Shown: positions 9,401 to 18,700 of the stretch, piece after piece
How the letters are laid out: the number at the start of each line of letters is the position of its first letter
Numbering within the stretch: position 1 is the stretch's first letter
Assembly: GCF_008704395.1 (NCBI RefSeq)
Contig: NZ_CP023695.1
Coordinates: 5,394,001-5,458,000, forward strand
Direction: 5' to 3'
DNA: 64,000 nt
Origin: Streptomyces alboniger
GTDB lineage: Bacteria; Actinomycetota; Actinomycetes; Streptomycetales; Streptomycetaceae
Translations under genes and position numbers: made by a program
The notes under the pieces: generated by a model
What the model saw: the letters and a program-made list of their open reading frames with translations, nothing else
Database searches by the model: none
What the model was told of the DNA's origin: nothing

Positions 9401-10043
9401 GGTGGTGCGCACCGGCGAGGCCCGCTTCGAACTGCTCGTCGACGTCACGGACACGACAGGGCCCGGCGGAACCCCCGAAGGCCTCACCCTGACCTTCGAG
9501 TACCGCGCCGACTCCGTGGAGGCCCCCTTCGTGGAGTGGCTCGCGGACGCGCTCCCGCAGGTCCTGGAGGCGCTCCCGCAGGCTCTGGAGACGGCGACCG
9601 CCGCCCCGGACACACCGGTCAGCGCCCTCGTCCCCGCAGGCCCCCCGCGCCGCGCGGACGCCGGCGACAGGATCGCGGCCCCGGCCGTGACCCGTGCGGC
9701 GGGCCCCGTCACCCCGCTGGAGCGGGACATCGCCGCCGTCTGGAGCGACGTCCTCGGTGTGCCGGACCTCGGGCGGGACGACGACTTCTTCGCCCTCGGT
9801 GGCAACTCGCTGCGCGCGGTGCGGGTCGCGGCCCGCCTGACCACCGGGACGCGGACCGTGACGGCCGCACAGCTCTTCACCGCCCCGACCGTCGCCGCCC
9901 TCGCCGCCGAGCTGGCACGGGCGCCCGTGGACCAGGGCCCCGCCCCGGCCCCCATTCCGCGGCGGCCGCGCGTGCCCCGCCAGCAGGATCAGCAGAGCCA
10001 CCTCAGCAGGGAACAGGAGGAGAGGCCGTGGACCTCAGCGTGA
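6450..10043 (+). CDS. NRPS-1: A-T-C-T, second module without an A domain
   Basis: A protein of about 1197 residues. The start is ATG 6450; GTG 6462 is an alternative, since the AGAAGG lies directly against the ATG. Domains: adenylation 1-500 (MFTSGSTGRPKG, YRTGDL, catalytic Lys 493 in NGKLDR); carrier with Ser551 in GGHSL; condensation about 595-1030 with HHIAGDG at 736-742; second carrier with Ser1120 in GGNSL. There is no adenylation domain between C and the last T. Starting with A rather than C suggests chain initiation. Specificity residues read by eye are D-A-L-Y-I-G-G-V-F, aliphatic-like but not one I can assign. Leu448 is encoded by a TTA codon. The gene overlaps the LLM gene by 16 bp. 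Confidence 0.92.
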   Translation: MTRCVHELFEEQSARTPDATALVYEDERLTYAELDARAARLAGLLAARGVTRGDTVGVYLERSAELAVAVLGTLKAGAGYVMLDPGFPAGRLRGMAADAGIAAVLASAGAAEEQPEFVDDVPVLHVEDAAHARPLRRGAVAVRPDDVACVMFTSGSTGRPKGIVAPHRAVTATLTGQDYASFGPGAVWLQCAPVSWDAFALELWGPLLGGGTCVLHPGRRPDPVVIARLVAAHGITSMYLSASLFNVIVDEYPRAITGLRELIVGGEALSPPHVARALERAPGLRLGNGYGPVECMVFLTVHRIAPQDVRDGRPVPIGRPLAGKRLYVLDERLRPVADGVAGELYAAGAGLARGYCDAPLTAERFVAAPPGLGRPGERMYRTGDLARRRADGTFEYLGRSDSQVKIRGFRVEPGEVEAALARHPGVERVAVVATRAAADGERQLVAYLVPRKRGEQEPTEAELRAHAERELAEFLVPAAFVPLDALPLTANGKLDRAALPEPARPASEEPRPGAGDARSETVRALCALFADVLGVASVGPYDDFFALGGHSLLAARVLGRVHTALGAELDLRTLFEAATPAGLAPHVDGAAKSLPPAPTTPSGGSASLPVSPAQHRLWFLDRLGAGVAYNLPVLVRLHGEVDPDALGDALGDVVARHDVLRTVFDEVDGAPVRRVLSGVDARPPFRHLTLAEAELAAAVEGAARHRFDLRGELPVRGALFSVRDRPGEHALLVLIHHIAGDGWSLAPLFRDLSRAYATRAEAEGRGTLPPLPVTYAEHARRQADRLGSPDDPASLAARQLAYWTRTLRTPTGARPEGPLLPRRPDRPAVPGPVAATVVRRLDAAAHARLVDAARDQGATLFMALHTALAAVLARAGAGEDLAIGAPVAGRAGDGSVEDAVGFFVNMLVLRTDVSGDPGARQLLARVREADLAAFAHQDVPFEQVVGALKPPRTRGRQPFTDVVLALQNNARAEVDLPGADAGVEVVRTGEARFELLVDVTDTTGPGGTPEGLTLTFEYRADSVEAPFVEWLADALPQVLEALPQALETATAAPDTPVSALVPAGPPRRADAGDRIAAPAVTRAAGPVTPLERDIAAVWSDVLGVPDLGRDDDFFALGGNSLRAVRVAARLTTGTRTVTAAQLFTAPTVAALAAELARAPVDQGPAPAPIPRRPRVPRQQDQQSHLSREQEERPWTSA
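7791..7793 (+). other. In-frame TTA (bldA-dependent) codon in NRPS-1
   Basis: Codon 448 of NRPS-1 (context Ala-Tyr-Leu-Val-Pro) is TTA, in frame with the start at 6450. TTA is rare in Streptomyces and is decoded only by the bldA tRNA, so full-length NRPS-1 should be made only when bldA is expressed. I saw no other in-frame TTA codon in the cluster genes. Confidence 0.85.
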
Positions 10044-11095
10044 TGTTCTTCGGCGCGGACAGCGCTACGGCGGCCGAGGGCGAGGGTGCCCCGCACGCGC
10101 AGACGTACGACGACATCCTCACCGTCGCCCGTACCGCCGACCGCCTCGGCTTCCATGCCATCTGGACCCCCGAGCGCCACTTCCAGCAGGTGGGCCAGGT
10201 CTTCCCGAGCCCGCCCGTGCTCGGCGCGGCCCTCGCCGTCGCCACCGAGCGCATCGGGATCCGCGCGGGCAGCGTCGTCCTGCCCCTGCACCACCCGCTG
10301 AAGGTCGCCGAGGACTGGGCGGTCGTCGACAACCTCTCGCACGGCCGGGTGGGGCTCTCCGTCGCCACCGGCTGGCACTCCACCGACTTCACCCTGGCCC
10401 CCGACCAGTACGAGGACCGCAGGGAACGCACCCTCAGGACCATCCCTGAGCTGCGCAGGCTCTGGGCGGGCGAGGCGGGCACCTACCCCGACGGCACCGG
10501 GCAGCCCGTCTCCGTCGTCCCGCAACCCAGGCCCGTACAGAGCGAGTTGCCGCTGTGGATCACCACCTCCGGCAACCCCGCGACCTGGGAGGCCGCCGGG
10601 CGGCTGCGCGCCGGGGTGCTCGGCGCGACCGTCGGGCAGAGCAGGGACGAACTCGCCGAGAAGATCGCCCGCTACCGCGCGGCCTGCGCCGCCGCCCCCG
10701 ACCAGGCGGGCACCGACGCACACGGCCGCGTCACGCTGATGGCACACACCTATGTCGGCGCGGACGACGCCGAGGTGCGGCGCCTGGCCGCCGAACCCCT
10801 CAAGACGTACCTCGCCTCGTATCTGCGCCAGACCGCCGCCAACCGCGCGGCGGACGCGCGGGAGAGCGCGGAGCTGAGCGGCGAACAGACCGCCATGCTG
10901 GCCGAGTTCGCCTTCCGGCGCTATCTGACCTGGGGCAGCCTCCTCGGCTCGCCCGGCACCTGCGCCAAGATGCTCGCCGACCTGCGCGACCTGGGCTGCG
11001 ACGAGGTGGCCTGCTTCATCGACTTCGGCATCGGACGCGACGAGGTACTCGCGGGGCTGCACCGCCTCGCCGAGCTGAGAGAGGCCGCCCTGTGA
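10028..11095 (+). CDS. Luciferase-like FMN monooxygenase (MupA/Atu3671, NRPS-associated type)
   Basis: A 355-residue (beta/alpha)8 luciferase-like monooxygenase. The start is GTG 10028 with a strong AGGAGGAG upstream. The N-terminus MDLSVMFFGADS, the block FHAIWTPERHFQQVG, the block RIGIRAGSVVLPLHHPLKVAEDWAVVDNLSHGRVGLSVATGWH and the late LLGSPGTCAKML are characteristic of the secondary-metabolism LLM group, which is usually found free beside, or embedded in, NRPS/PKS proteins. A family precedent is the monooxygenase domain of the myxothiazol NRPS, reported to alpha-hydroxylate a carrier-bound residue. Here it is a free protein overlapping NRPS-1 by 16 bp and NRPS-2 by 4 bp, so an on-line oxidation is likely. 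The substrate is unknown. Confidence 0.88.
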   Translation: MDLSVMFFGADSATAAEGEGAPHAQTYDDILTVARTADRLGFHAIWTPERHFQQVGQVFPSPPVLGAALAVATERIGIRAGSVVLPLHHPLKVAEDWAVVDNLSHGRVGLSVATGWHSTDFTLAPDQYEDRRERTLRTIPELRRLWAGEAGTYPDGTGQPVSVVPQPRPVQSELPLWITTSGNPATWEAAGRLRAGVLGATVGQSRDELAEKIARYRAACAAAPDQAGTDAHGRVTLMAHTYVGADDAEVRRLAAEPLKTYLASYLRQTAANRAADARESAELSGEQTAMLAEFAFRRYLTWGSLLGSPGTCAKMLADLRDLGCDEVACFIDFGIGRDEVLAGLHRLAELREAAL

Positions 11096-14000
11096 CCCCG
11101 AACCAGCCTTCCATGGCCGACCGCTTCAGCGCGCTCAGCGGTGAGCAGCGGATCCGGCTGATGCGCCGACTCGTCGAGGCGGGCAGGGCCCGGGAGATCC
11201 CCGCGGTCGTACCGCCCCGCGACGCCGGGGGAGCCGTGCCGCTCAGCCCCGCCCAGCGGGACCTGTGGGTGTACGAGTCGCTGTATCCCGGCACCCCGGC
11301 CCTCAACCTCTGCTGCGCCTACCACTTCGACGAGCCCGTCGACCCGGCCCACCTGGAGGCCGCGCTCACCCTCATCCAGGCCCACCACGACATCCTGCGC
11401 ACCCGGATCTCCGGCACGGCCGACGATCCGCGCGTCGACTTCCCCGACGAGGGCCCCTTCGTCCTGGAGCGCGAGGACCTGCGCGGCACGGACACCACCA
11501 TCGAGCAGGCCTTCCGCGCCTTCCGCCGCCGCCCGTTCGACCTCACCGCGGACCGCCTGATCCGCGGCCGCTTCGTACGCGTCGACGACACCCGTACGAC
11601 GCTGATGCTGAGCCTGCACCACATCATCACCGACTGGTGGTCCTTCGACGTCCTCCAGAGCGAGTTCGCCGAGGCGTACCGCGCCGTGCGCGCGGGCACC
11701 GAGCCCGAGCTGACCCGCCCCGCCGTGCAGTACGCCGACTTCGCCTCCTGGCAGGGCGAGTTGGAGGCCGCCGGGGTCTTCGACGCGCGCCTGGACTTCT
11801 GGCGCCGCTATCTGGCCGACCCGCCGGGTCCGCTGACCGTGCCGGGCCACGGGCACCCGGGTGCGGGCGGGGAGGACTCCGGCGACGAGGACGGCATCGT
11901 CCAGATCCGCTTCCGCGTGGACGAGGCCACCACGCGGGCCGTGCGCGCGCTGGCCCGGGAGCGGGGCGCCTCCGTGTACGTCGTCCTCATGACGGCCTTC
12001 GCGGTCCTCGCGCACCGCGTGTCCGGCGCCCGTGACCTGGTGCTCGGCACGCCGGTCGCCAACCGCTCCGCCAAGGGCCTCGAACAGGTCATCGGGTACG
12101 TCATGAACGCCGTACCGACCCGCTGGCGCATCACCGAGGAGGACTCCTTCGCCGACGTGCTCGCCCGCTTCGGCACGGACTTCCCCGCCCTCATGGCGGG
12201 CGCCGACCTGCCGGTGGGCCGCATCGTCTCGGCGGCCGCCCCCGAGCGCAGCGCGGGCCGCTCCCCGCTGTTCCAGTGGGTGTTCATGCACCTGACGGAG
12301 CAGCCGAGCGTCTCGGCCGTACGGGAGTTCGCCCAGCCCGAGCGCATCCACACCGGGGGCGAACACGACCTCGTGGGAGTCGTGCGGGACAACGGCGACG
12401 CCATGGACGGCAGCTTCGAGATCCGTACGGACCTGTTCGCGCCCGCGGCCGTCACCCGCTGGGCGGACAGCTACCTCACTCTCCTTGAGCAGGTCACCGC
12501 CGACCCGGCCGTCCCCCTGCGAAACCTCGACGTGGTTCCCGCGGCGGAGCGCGACCGCCTGCTAGCCCTGTCGCGCGGCCCGGCCGCGCCCGCCCCCGAG
12601 TCCCTGCCGGACACGGTGGCCCGGCACGCCGCCCGCACCCCGGACGCGCCCGCCCTCGAAGCGGACGGTCTGCGCCTCACCTACGCCCAACTCGCCGACC
12701 GCGTCGACCGGTTGGCGGGGCTGTTCGTCCGGCACGGCGCGGGTCCCGACCGGACCGTCGCTCTCGCCCTCGGGCGCGGCGCGGACCTCCCCGTCGCCGC
12801 GCTCGCCGTGCAGCGGGCCGGGGCCGCCTATCTGCCGGTCGACCCCGACTATCCGGCGGACCGCGTCCGCCACACGCTCGCCGACGCGGCGCCCGTCCTC
12901 CTGGTCACCGACGCGCGCACCGCCGCGGCCGGTGTGCTGCCGCCTACCGACCTGCCCAGGATCGTCCTGGACGACGACGCGTACGCGGGGGAGCCCCTGA
13001 CCCCCGCGCCCCCGAGCCCCGCGCCCCTCGACCCGGCGCACGCCGCCTACGTCATCCACACCTCCGGCTCCACCGGCACCCCCAAGGGCGTCGTCGTCAC
13101 CCACGCCGGGATCGCCGCACTCGTCCACAGCCTCGTCGGCCGCTTCGCGCTGGACGCCGGGTCGCGGGTCCTCCAGCTCGGTTCCCCGGCGTTCGACATC
13201 TCCGTCGCCGAGATGTGCATGGCCTTCGGCCCCGGCGGCACCCTGGTCGTGCCGCCGCCGGGCCCCCTCGCCGGGGACGGCCTCGGCAGGGTCCTCGCCG
13301 AGCGGCGGATCTCCTGCGCGATGGTGCCGCCGTCCGTCCTCGCGACCGTGCCCGAAGGCCCGTACCCGGCGCTGCGCGCGCTGGCCGTCGGCGCCGAGGC
13401 GTGCCCGCCCGCGCTCGTGGCCCGCTGGGCCGTCGGCGGCCGCCGCTTCCACAACGCGTACGGGCCCACCGAGGCCACCGTCGCCGCCACCCTGTCCGCC
13501 CCGCTGAACGGCGACGGCACCGCCCCGCCCGTCGGAACGCCGGTCGCGGGCACCGCCGCGTACGTCCTCGACGCCCGGCTGCGCCCCGTGCCCACCGGAG
13601 TCGCGGGCGAGCTGTACCTGTCCTCGCGGGGCCTGGCCCGCGGCTATCTGAACCGGCCCGCCGCCACCGCCGAACGCTTCGTCCCCGACCCCCACGGCGC
13701 CCCCGGCTCCCGCATGTACCGCACCGGCGACCTGGCGTACCGCGACGACGACGGCACCCTGCACTACCTGGGCCGCACCGACGAGCAGATCAAGCTGCGC
13801 GGCCTGCGCATCGAACCGGGCGAGGTCGCCGCGGTCCTCACCGCGCACGCCGCCGTCGCCCACGCGGCCGCGCTCGTACGCGAGGACGGCGAGGGCAGGC
13901 CGCAACTGCTCGGCTACGCGGTCCCCGCCCCCGGGCACACCCTCGACCCGAACGAACTCCTCGCGTACGCCGCCACCCGCCTTCCCGCACACATGGTGCC

Positions 14001-15780
14001 GTCGGACGTCGTGACGCTGCCCGAACTGCCCCTGACCCGCAGCGGAAAGCTCGACCGCGCCGCCCTGCCCGCGCCCCGGGCCGCCGCGTCGACACGGGCG
14101 CCCGCCTCCGCCCCGGAGAAGGAGCTGTGCGACCTCTTCGCGCGGATCCTCGGCGTCGAGCAGATCGGCGCCGACGACGACTTCTTCCGGCTCGGCGGCG
14201 ACAGCATCATGGCCATCCAGCTCGCCGGACAGGCCTCGGCGGCGGGACTCGTACTCGCCCCGCGTGACGTCTTCACGATGCGCACCCCCGCCCAACTGGC
14301 CCTCCACGCTCAGACGTCGGCCGCCGCGGGCCGGGGCGGGCCGGACGGCTCGGACACGGGCGTCGGCCGCTTCCCGCTGACACCCGTCATGCGGTGGTGG
14401 CGCGAGCAGGGCGGCGACTCCTGGGCGTTCACGCAGTCGATGGCGTTCCCCGTGCCGCCCGGCACGGACCGCGAGCGGATCGAGACAGCGGTACGGGCGC
14501 TCATCGAGCGGCACGGAGTGCTGCGGATGCGGCTGCTGACCGACGAGGCGGAGATCGAGGTGGCCGAACGGGCCCCGGCCGGGGCGGCCGCACTCGAACG
14601 CGTCGAGGTCCCCGGCGAGGCCGAGGCCCGCGCCAAGGCCGCCGAACTGGCCGCCAGGATCCGCCTCGCCCCCGAGGACGGCGAGATGCTGAGGGCCGTG
14701 TGGCTCGACGCCGGAGAGCAGCGGCGGGGCGTGCTGCTCCTGACCCTGCACCACCTGGCCGTCGACGGCGTCTCGTGGCGGATCATCGGCCCGGAACTGG
14801 CCGCCGCGCTCTCGGGGAACGGCGCCCCGGCCCCGGCCCCGGGGACCTCCTTCACCCGGTGGGCCGGACTGCTCGCCGAAGAGGCGCTGAGCCCCGGCCT
14901 CGCCGCCGAACTCGACTGGTGGCGGGGCAGGCTGACAGCCGCTGCCGACGGCCGGCTCGCCGGGGGACGGGGCGCGGGGGCGAGGCGGGCGACCCTCACC
15001 GCCGAGCTGCCCGCGGACCTCACCGAGGCCGCGCTCACCACGCTGCCCGCCGCCTTCAACTGCGGCCCCGACGCGGTGCTGCTCACCGCGCTGGCCTCGG
15101 CGGCCGTACGCCACCGCGGCTCGGGCACCGGTCTGCTCGTCCACCTCGAAGGACACGGCAGGGAGGTGCTGTCCGTGCCGGTGGACGTGTCCCGCACGGT
15201 CGGCTGGTTCACGACGCAGTACCCGGTGCTGCTCGACGCGGGGAGCGACTGGCGGACGGGAGGCGGCGCGGCGGGCGAGGCGCTCAAGACGGTCAAGGAA
15301 CAGCTGCGGTCCGTCCCCAACGGCGGCATCGGCTGGGGCCTCCTGCGCCACCTCAACCCGGAGACCGCCCCGATCCTCGCCGAACTCCCCGTCCCGGACG
15401 TGCGGTTCAACTACCTCGGCCGCTTCACCTCCGGGGACGCGGCGGGCGGCGAGCTGCTCGACGCCGGTCCCGGTGCCGTACCGCTCGGCCACGCGGTCGA
15501 GATCGACGCCTTCGCCAAGGAGACCGCGGACGGCCTGCGCCTGGAAGTGACCTTCTCGTACGCCCAAGGGGTCCTCGCACAGGAGGACGTGCGGGAACTC
15601 GTCCGACTGTGGCGCGAGGGCATCGCCCTCCTGGCGCGGGAGACCGCGGAAGGCGGCCCGGTGGGCGCGACCCCCTCCGACTTCCCCCTGGTCGGCCTCT
15701 CCATGGACCAACTGGCCATGCTGGAGGGGGACCTGGCGGACCTGCCCGATCCCGCCGCGGAAGGGGACGGTGGCCGATGA
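11092..15780 (+). CDS. NRPS-2: C-A-T-E (D-residue module)
   Basis: A protein of about 1562 residues; GTG start overlapping the LLM stop as GTGA, with GAGAGAGG ahead. An N-terminal helical linker (FSALSGEQRIRLMRRLVEAG) precedes a condensation domain whose active site is HHIITDW (H176, H177, D181, W182), with Trp where Gly is usual. The adenylation domain spans about 500-1000 (HTSGSTGTPKG, RTGDL, Lys986 in SGKLDR), with specificity residues read as D-I-A-M-A-G-A-V-A, not assigned. The carrier has Ser1038 in GGDSI, the form that precedes epimerases. The epimerization domain (1070-1550) has HHLAVDG at 1220-1226 and FNYLGRF. The product residue should be D-configured. Confidence 0.93.
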   Translation: MTPNQPSMADRFSALSGEQRIRLMRRLVEAGRAREIPAVVPPRDAGGAVPLSPAQRDLWVYESLYPGTPALNLCCAYHFDEPVDPAHLEAALTLIQAHHDILRTRISGTADDPRVDFPDEGPFVLEREDLRGTDTTIEQAFRAFRRRPFDLTADRLIRGRFVRVDDTRTTLMLSLHHIITDWWSFDVLQSEFAEAYRAVRAGTEPELTRPAVQYADFASWQGELEAAGVFDARLDFWRRYLADPPGPLTVPGHGHPGAGGEDSGDEDGIVQIRFRVDEATTRAVRALARERGASVYVVLMTAFAVLAHRVSGARDLVLGTPVANRSAKGLEQVIGYVMNAVPTRWRITEEDSFADVLARFGTDFPALMAGADLPVGRIVSAAAPERSAGRSPLFQWVFMHLTEQPSVSAVREFAQPERIHTGGEHDLVGVVRDNGDAMDGSFEIRTDLFAPAAVTRWADSYLTLLEQVTADPAVPLRNLDVVPAAERDRLLALSRGPAAPAPESLPDTVARHAARTPDAPALEADGLRLTYAQLADRVDRLAGLFVRHGAGPDRTVALALGRGADLPVAALAVQRAGAAYLPVDPDYPADRVRHTLADAAPVLLVTDARTAAAGVLPPTDLPRIVLDDDAYAGEPLTPAPPSPAPLDPAHAAYVIHTSGSTGTPKGVVVTHAGIAALVHSLVGRFALDAGSRVLQLGSPAFDISVAEMCMAFGPGGTLVVPPPGPLAGDGLGRVLAERRISCAMVPPSVLATVPEGPYPALRALAVGAEACPPALVARWAVGGRRFHNAYGPTEATVAATLSAPLNGDGTAPPVGTPVAGTAAYVLDARLRPVPTGVAGELYLSSRGLARGYLNRPAATAERFVPDPHGAPGSRMYRTGDLAYRDDDGTLHYLGRTDEQIKLRGLRIEPGEVAAVLTAHAAVAHAAALVREDGEGRPQLLGYAVPAPGHTLDPNELLAYAATRLPAHMVPSDVVTLPELPLTRSGKLDRAALPAPRAAASTRAPASAPEKELCDLFARILGVEQIGADDDFFRLGGDSIMAIQLAGQASAAGLVLAPRDVFTMRTPAQLALHAQTSAAAGRGGPDGSDTGVGRFPLTPVMRWWREQGGDSWAFTQSMAFPVPPGTDRERIETAVRALIERHGVLRMRLLTDEAEIEVAERAPAGAAALERVEVPGEAEARAKAAELAARIRLAPEDGEMLRAVWLDAGEQRRGVLLLTLHHLAVDGVSWRIIGPELAAALSGNGAPAPAPGTSFTRWAGLLAEEALSPGLAAELDWWRGRLTAAADGRLAGGRGAGARRATLTAELPADLTEAALTTLPAAFNCGPDAVLLTALASAAVRHRGSGTGLLVHLEGHGREVLSVPVDVSRTVGWFTTQYPVLLDAGSDWRTGGGAAGEALKTVKEQLRSVPNGGIGWGLLRHLNPETAPILAELPVPDVRFNYLGRFTSGDAAGGELLDAGPGAVPLGHAVEIDAFAKETADGLRLEVTFSYAQGVLAQEDVRELVRLWREGIALLARETAEGGPVGATPSDFPLVGLSMDQLAMLEGDLADLPDPAAEGDGGR

Positions 15781-18700
15781 GCGGGCGGATCGCGGACGTA
15801 CTGCCGCTCACCCCGGTGCAGGAAGGGCTGTACTTCCATGCCGTGCGGGACGCGGAGGGGCCCGACCCCTACCTCGTGCAGGCCCGCTTCCACATCGGGC
15901 CCGCGATCGCCGCCGACACGGTACGGGCCGCGCTCGGCGCCCTCATGGAGCGGCACCCCAACCTCCGCGCCTGCTTCCGGCACGAACGGCTCGACCGCCC
16001 CGTGCAGGTGATCCCGCACACCGTCGCCGTGCCGTGGACCGAGGCCGACCTGACCGGTCGTGACGCGGCCGAACTGGAGTCCGCGACCGAGCGGTTGCTG
16101 GCCGAGGACCGCACCCGCCGCTTCGACCTGGCACGCCCGCCCGCCGTCCGCGCCCTGTTCGTACGGCACGACACCGGCGGCGAACTCGTCCTCTCCTTCC
16201 ACCACATCCTGCTCGACGGCTGGTCGGTCCCGGTCCTGGAGCGTGACCTCGCGGCCCTGGCCACCGGCCGGTCCCTGCCGCCCGCCGTGCCCTACCGGCA
16301 GTACGCGCTGTGGCTCGGCCGCCAGGACCAGGGCCTCGCGGAGACGGCCTGGCGCGAGGCGCTCGCGGGGCTGGAGCGGCAGGCGCCGCTCGCCTCGCAG
16401 GGGGAGGCGGCCCCGGGGGAGGTCACCTCGGCGGAGGCTGTTTCGGGGGCGACGGACGAGGGGGATCGCGCGGACCGGCCCGACACGGTCCGCCTGCACC
16501 TCACCGCGGAGCTGACCGCCGCCCTCACCCGCCGCGCCGCCGAGGCGGGCGTCACCCTCAACACGCTGACGCAGGCCGCCTGGGCCCTGGTGCTCGCCCG
16601 GATGACCGGCGGGCGGGACCTGGTCTTCGGCGGCGTCGTCTCGGGCCGCCCGCACGACCTGCCCGGAGCGGGCGAGATGGTGGGCCTGTTCATCAACACG
16701 CTGCCGGTGCGGGTCCGGCTGCGCGACGGGGAGACCGTCGGCGAACTGCTGGCCCGCGTCCAGGACGAACAGTGGCGCCTCGTCCCGTACCACCATGTGC
16801 GGCTGACGGACGTACAACGCATGGCGGGCCACGGTCCGGGTGCGGGGCGTGGTGCCGGGCCGGGCGCAGGGTCCGCGTCCCCGGGGGAACTCTTCGACTC
16901 GGTCCTCGCGTTCGAGAACTTCCCGCGCGGGGCGCGGCAGGCGCGGGGCGACGGCCCGGACGTCGTGCGCGTGACGGACGTACGGGACGCCACGCACTAC
17001 CCCGTGACGCTGGCCGTCGTCGCGGGGGAGCGGATGCTCCTCGCGGTGGGCTGCCGGCGCGGCATCCCCGCTGCGGCGGTCGCGGCCCGCATGGTGCGGG
17101 CCTTCGAGCAGCTCGCGGGCGACCCCGCGACGCCGGTGGACCGGATCGACGTACTCCCCGAGGAGGAGCACAGGCACCTGCTCGCCCGCTCCGAGGGCGC
17201 CCCGGCGGCGGTGGCCGGGTCCGCCACGGTGACCGGACGGTTCGCCGCGCAGGCGGCCCGTACGCCGGACGCGCCCGCCGTAGAGAGCGGCGACGACATC
17301 CTCACGTACGCCCGACTGGCCGCGGAATCCGACCGCCTGGCCGCCCGCCTCGTCGCGGCGGGCGCCGGGCCGGGCGCCACCGTGGCCCTGCTCCTGGGCC
17401 GCTCACCGTCCCTGGTCGTGGCGCAACTGGCGGTGCTGAAGGCAGGGGCGTGCTGGCTGCCGCTGGATCCGGCACAGCCGGCGGAGAGGCTGGCGCGGCT
17501 GCTGGCCGGGGCGTCGGCGGGACTGGTGCTGACGGAGGGCGGGCCGGCGGTGCGGCTGCCCGCGTCCGTACGCCGGATCGACGTGCGCGGGGACGCGCCC
17601 GAGGGCGTGGAGGTCACCGCGCCGTCGCACCCGGAGTCGGCGGCGTGCGTGATGTACACGTCCGGTTCGACCGGTGAGCCCAAGGCGGTCGTGATCCCGC
17701 AGCGGGCCATCGCGGAACTGGCCGCCGACGGACGTTTCCGCTCGGGGGGCCGGGGCGGTGAGCCGGACCCGGCGGGGGCGCACCGCCGTGTGCTGCTCCA
17801 CAGCCCCCACACCTTCGACGCCGCCACGTACGAGGTCTGGGTCCCGCTCCTGAACGGCGGCACGGTGGTGATCTGCCCCGACGAGCCCGTGACCCCGGCC
17901 CTGCTGGCGCGCGTGCTGCCCGAGCGGCGCGTCACCGCACTGTGGCTCACGGCGGAACTGTTCCGCTTGGTCGCGGAGTTGGCGCCGATGTCGCTGCGCG
18001 GGCTGCGTGAGGTGTGGACCGGGGGTGACGTGGTCGACCCCGAAGCGGTGCGCCGCGTGCGGGAGCACTGCCCCGGCACGGTCGTGGTGAACGGTTACGG
18101 CCCCACGGAGACGACCGTGTTCGCCACGGCCCACCGCGTGCCGGGGACCGTCCCCGGCGGCCCGCTGCCGATCGGGCGCCCGCTGGACGGCACGCGCGTC
18201 CACATCCTCGACGCCCGCCTGCGCCCTGTGCCGGACGGCTGCGTGGGGGAGGTCTACATCGCCGGATCCGGCCTGGCCCACGGCTACTTGTCCGACCCTT
18301 CCGCCTCGGCCGAACGCTTCGTCCCCGACCCGCTCGGCCCGCCCGGCACCCGTATGTACCGCACGGGAGACCTGGCACACCGGACCCCCGACGGCACCCT
18401 CGCCTTCGCGGGCCGAGCCGACACCCAACTGAAGATCCGCGGCTTCCGCATCGAACCGGCGGAGGTGGAGGCGGCCCTGCGCACCTGCCCGGGTGTCGCC
18501 CGCGCCATAGTCGCGGCGAGGCCCGCGCCGGGCGGCGGGAAGCGGCTGGTGGCCTGGCTGGTACTGGAGGACCCCGAGCCCGGCAGCACGTCCGGCGCCC
18601 CGGCGCCGACAGCGAACGCCCCCGGCACCCCGGCACCCGACGCCCCCGCGCTCGGCACCCCCACCATCACCCCCGACTCCCTCTCCCGGATCCGCGACGC

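Noticed and set aside
12562..15711. A 1049-codon open frame antisense to NRPS-2
   Set aside because: It is a shadow of high GC third positions: its peptide is Gly/Arg/Val-rich with no domain, while the + strand reads continuous NRPS motifs.
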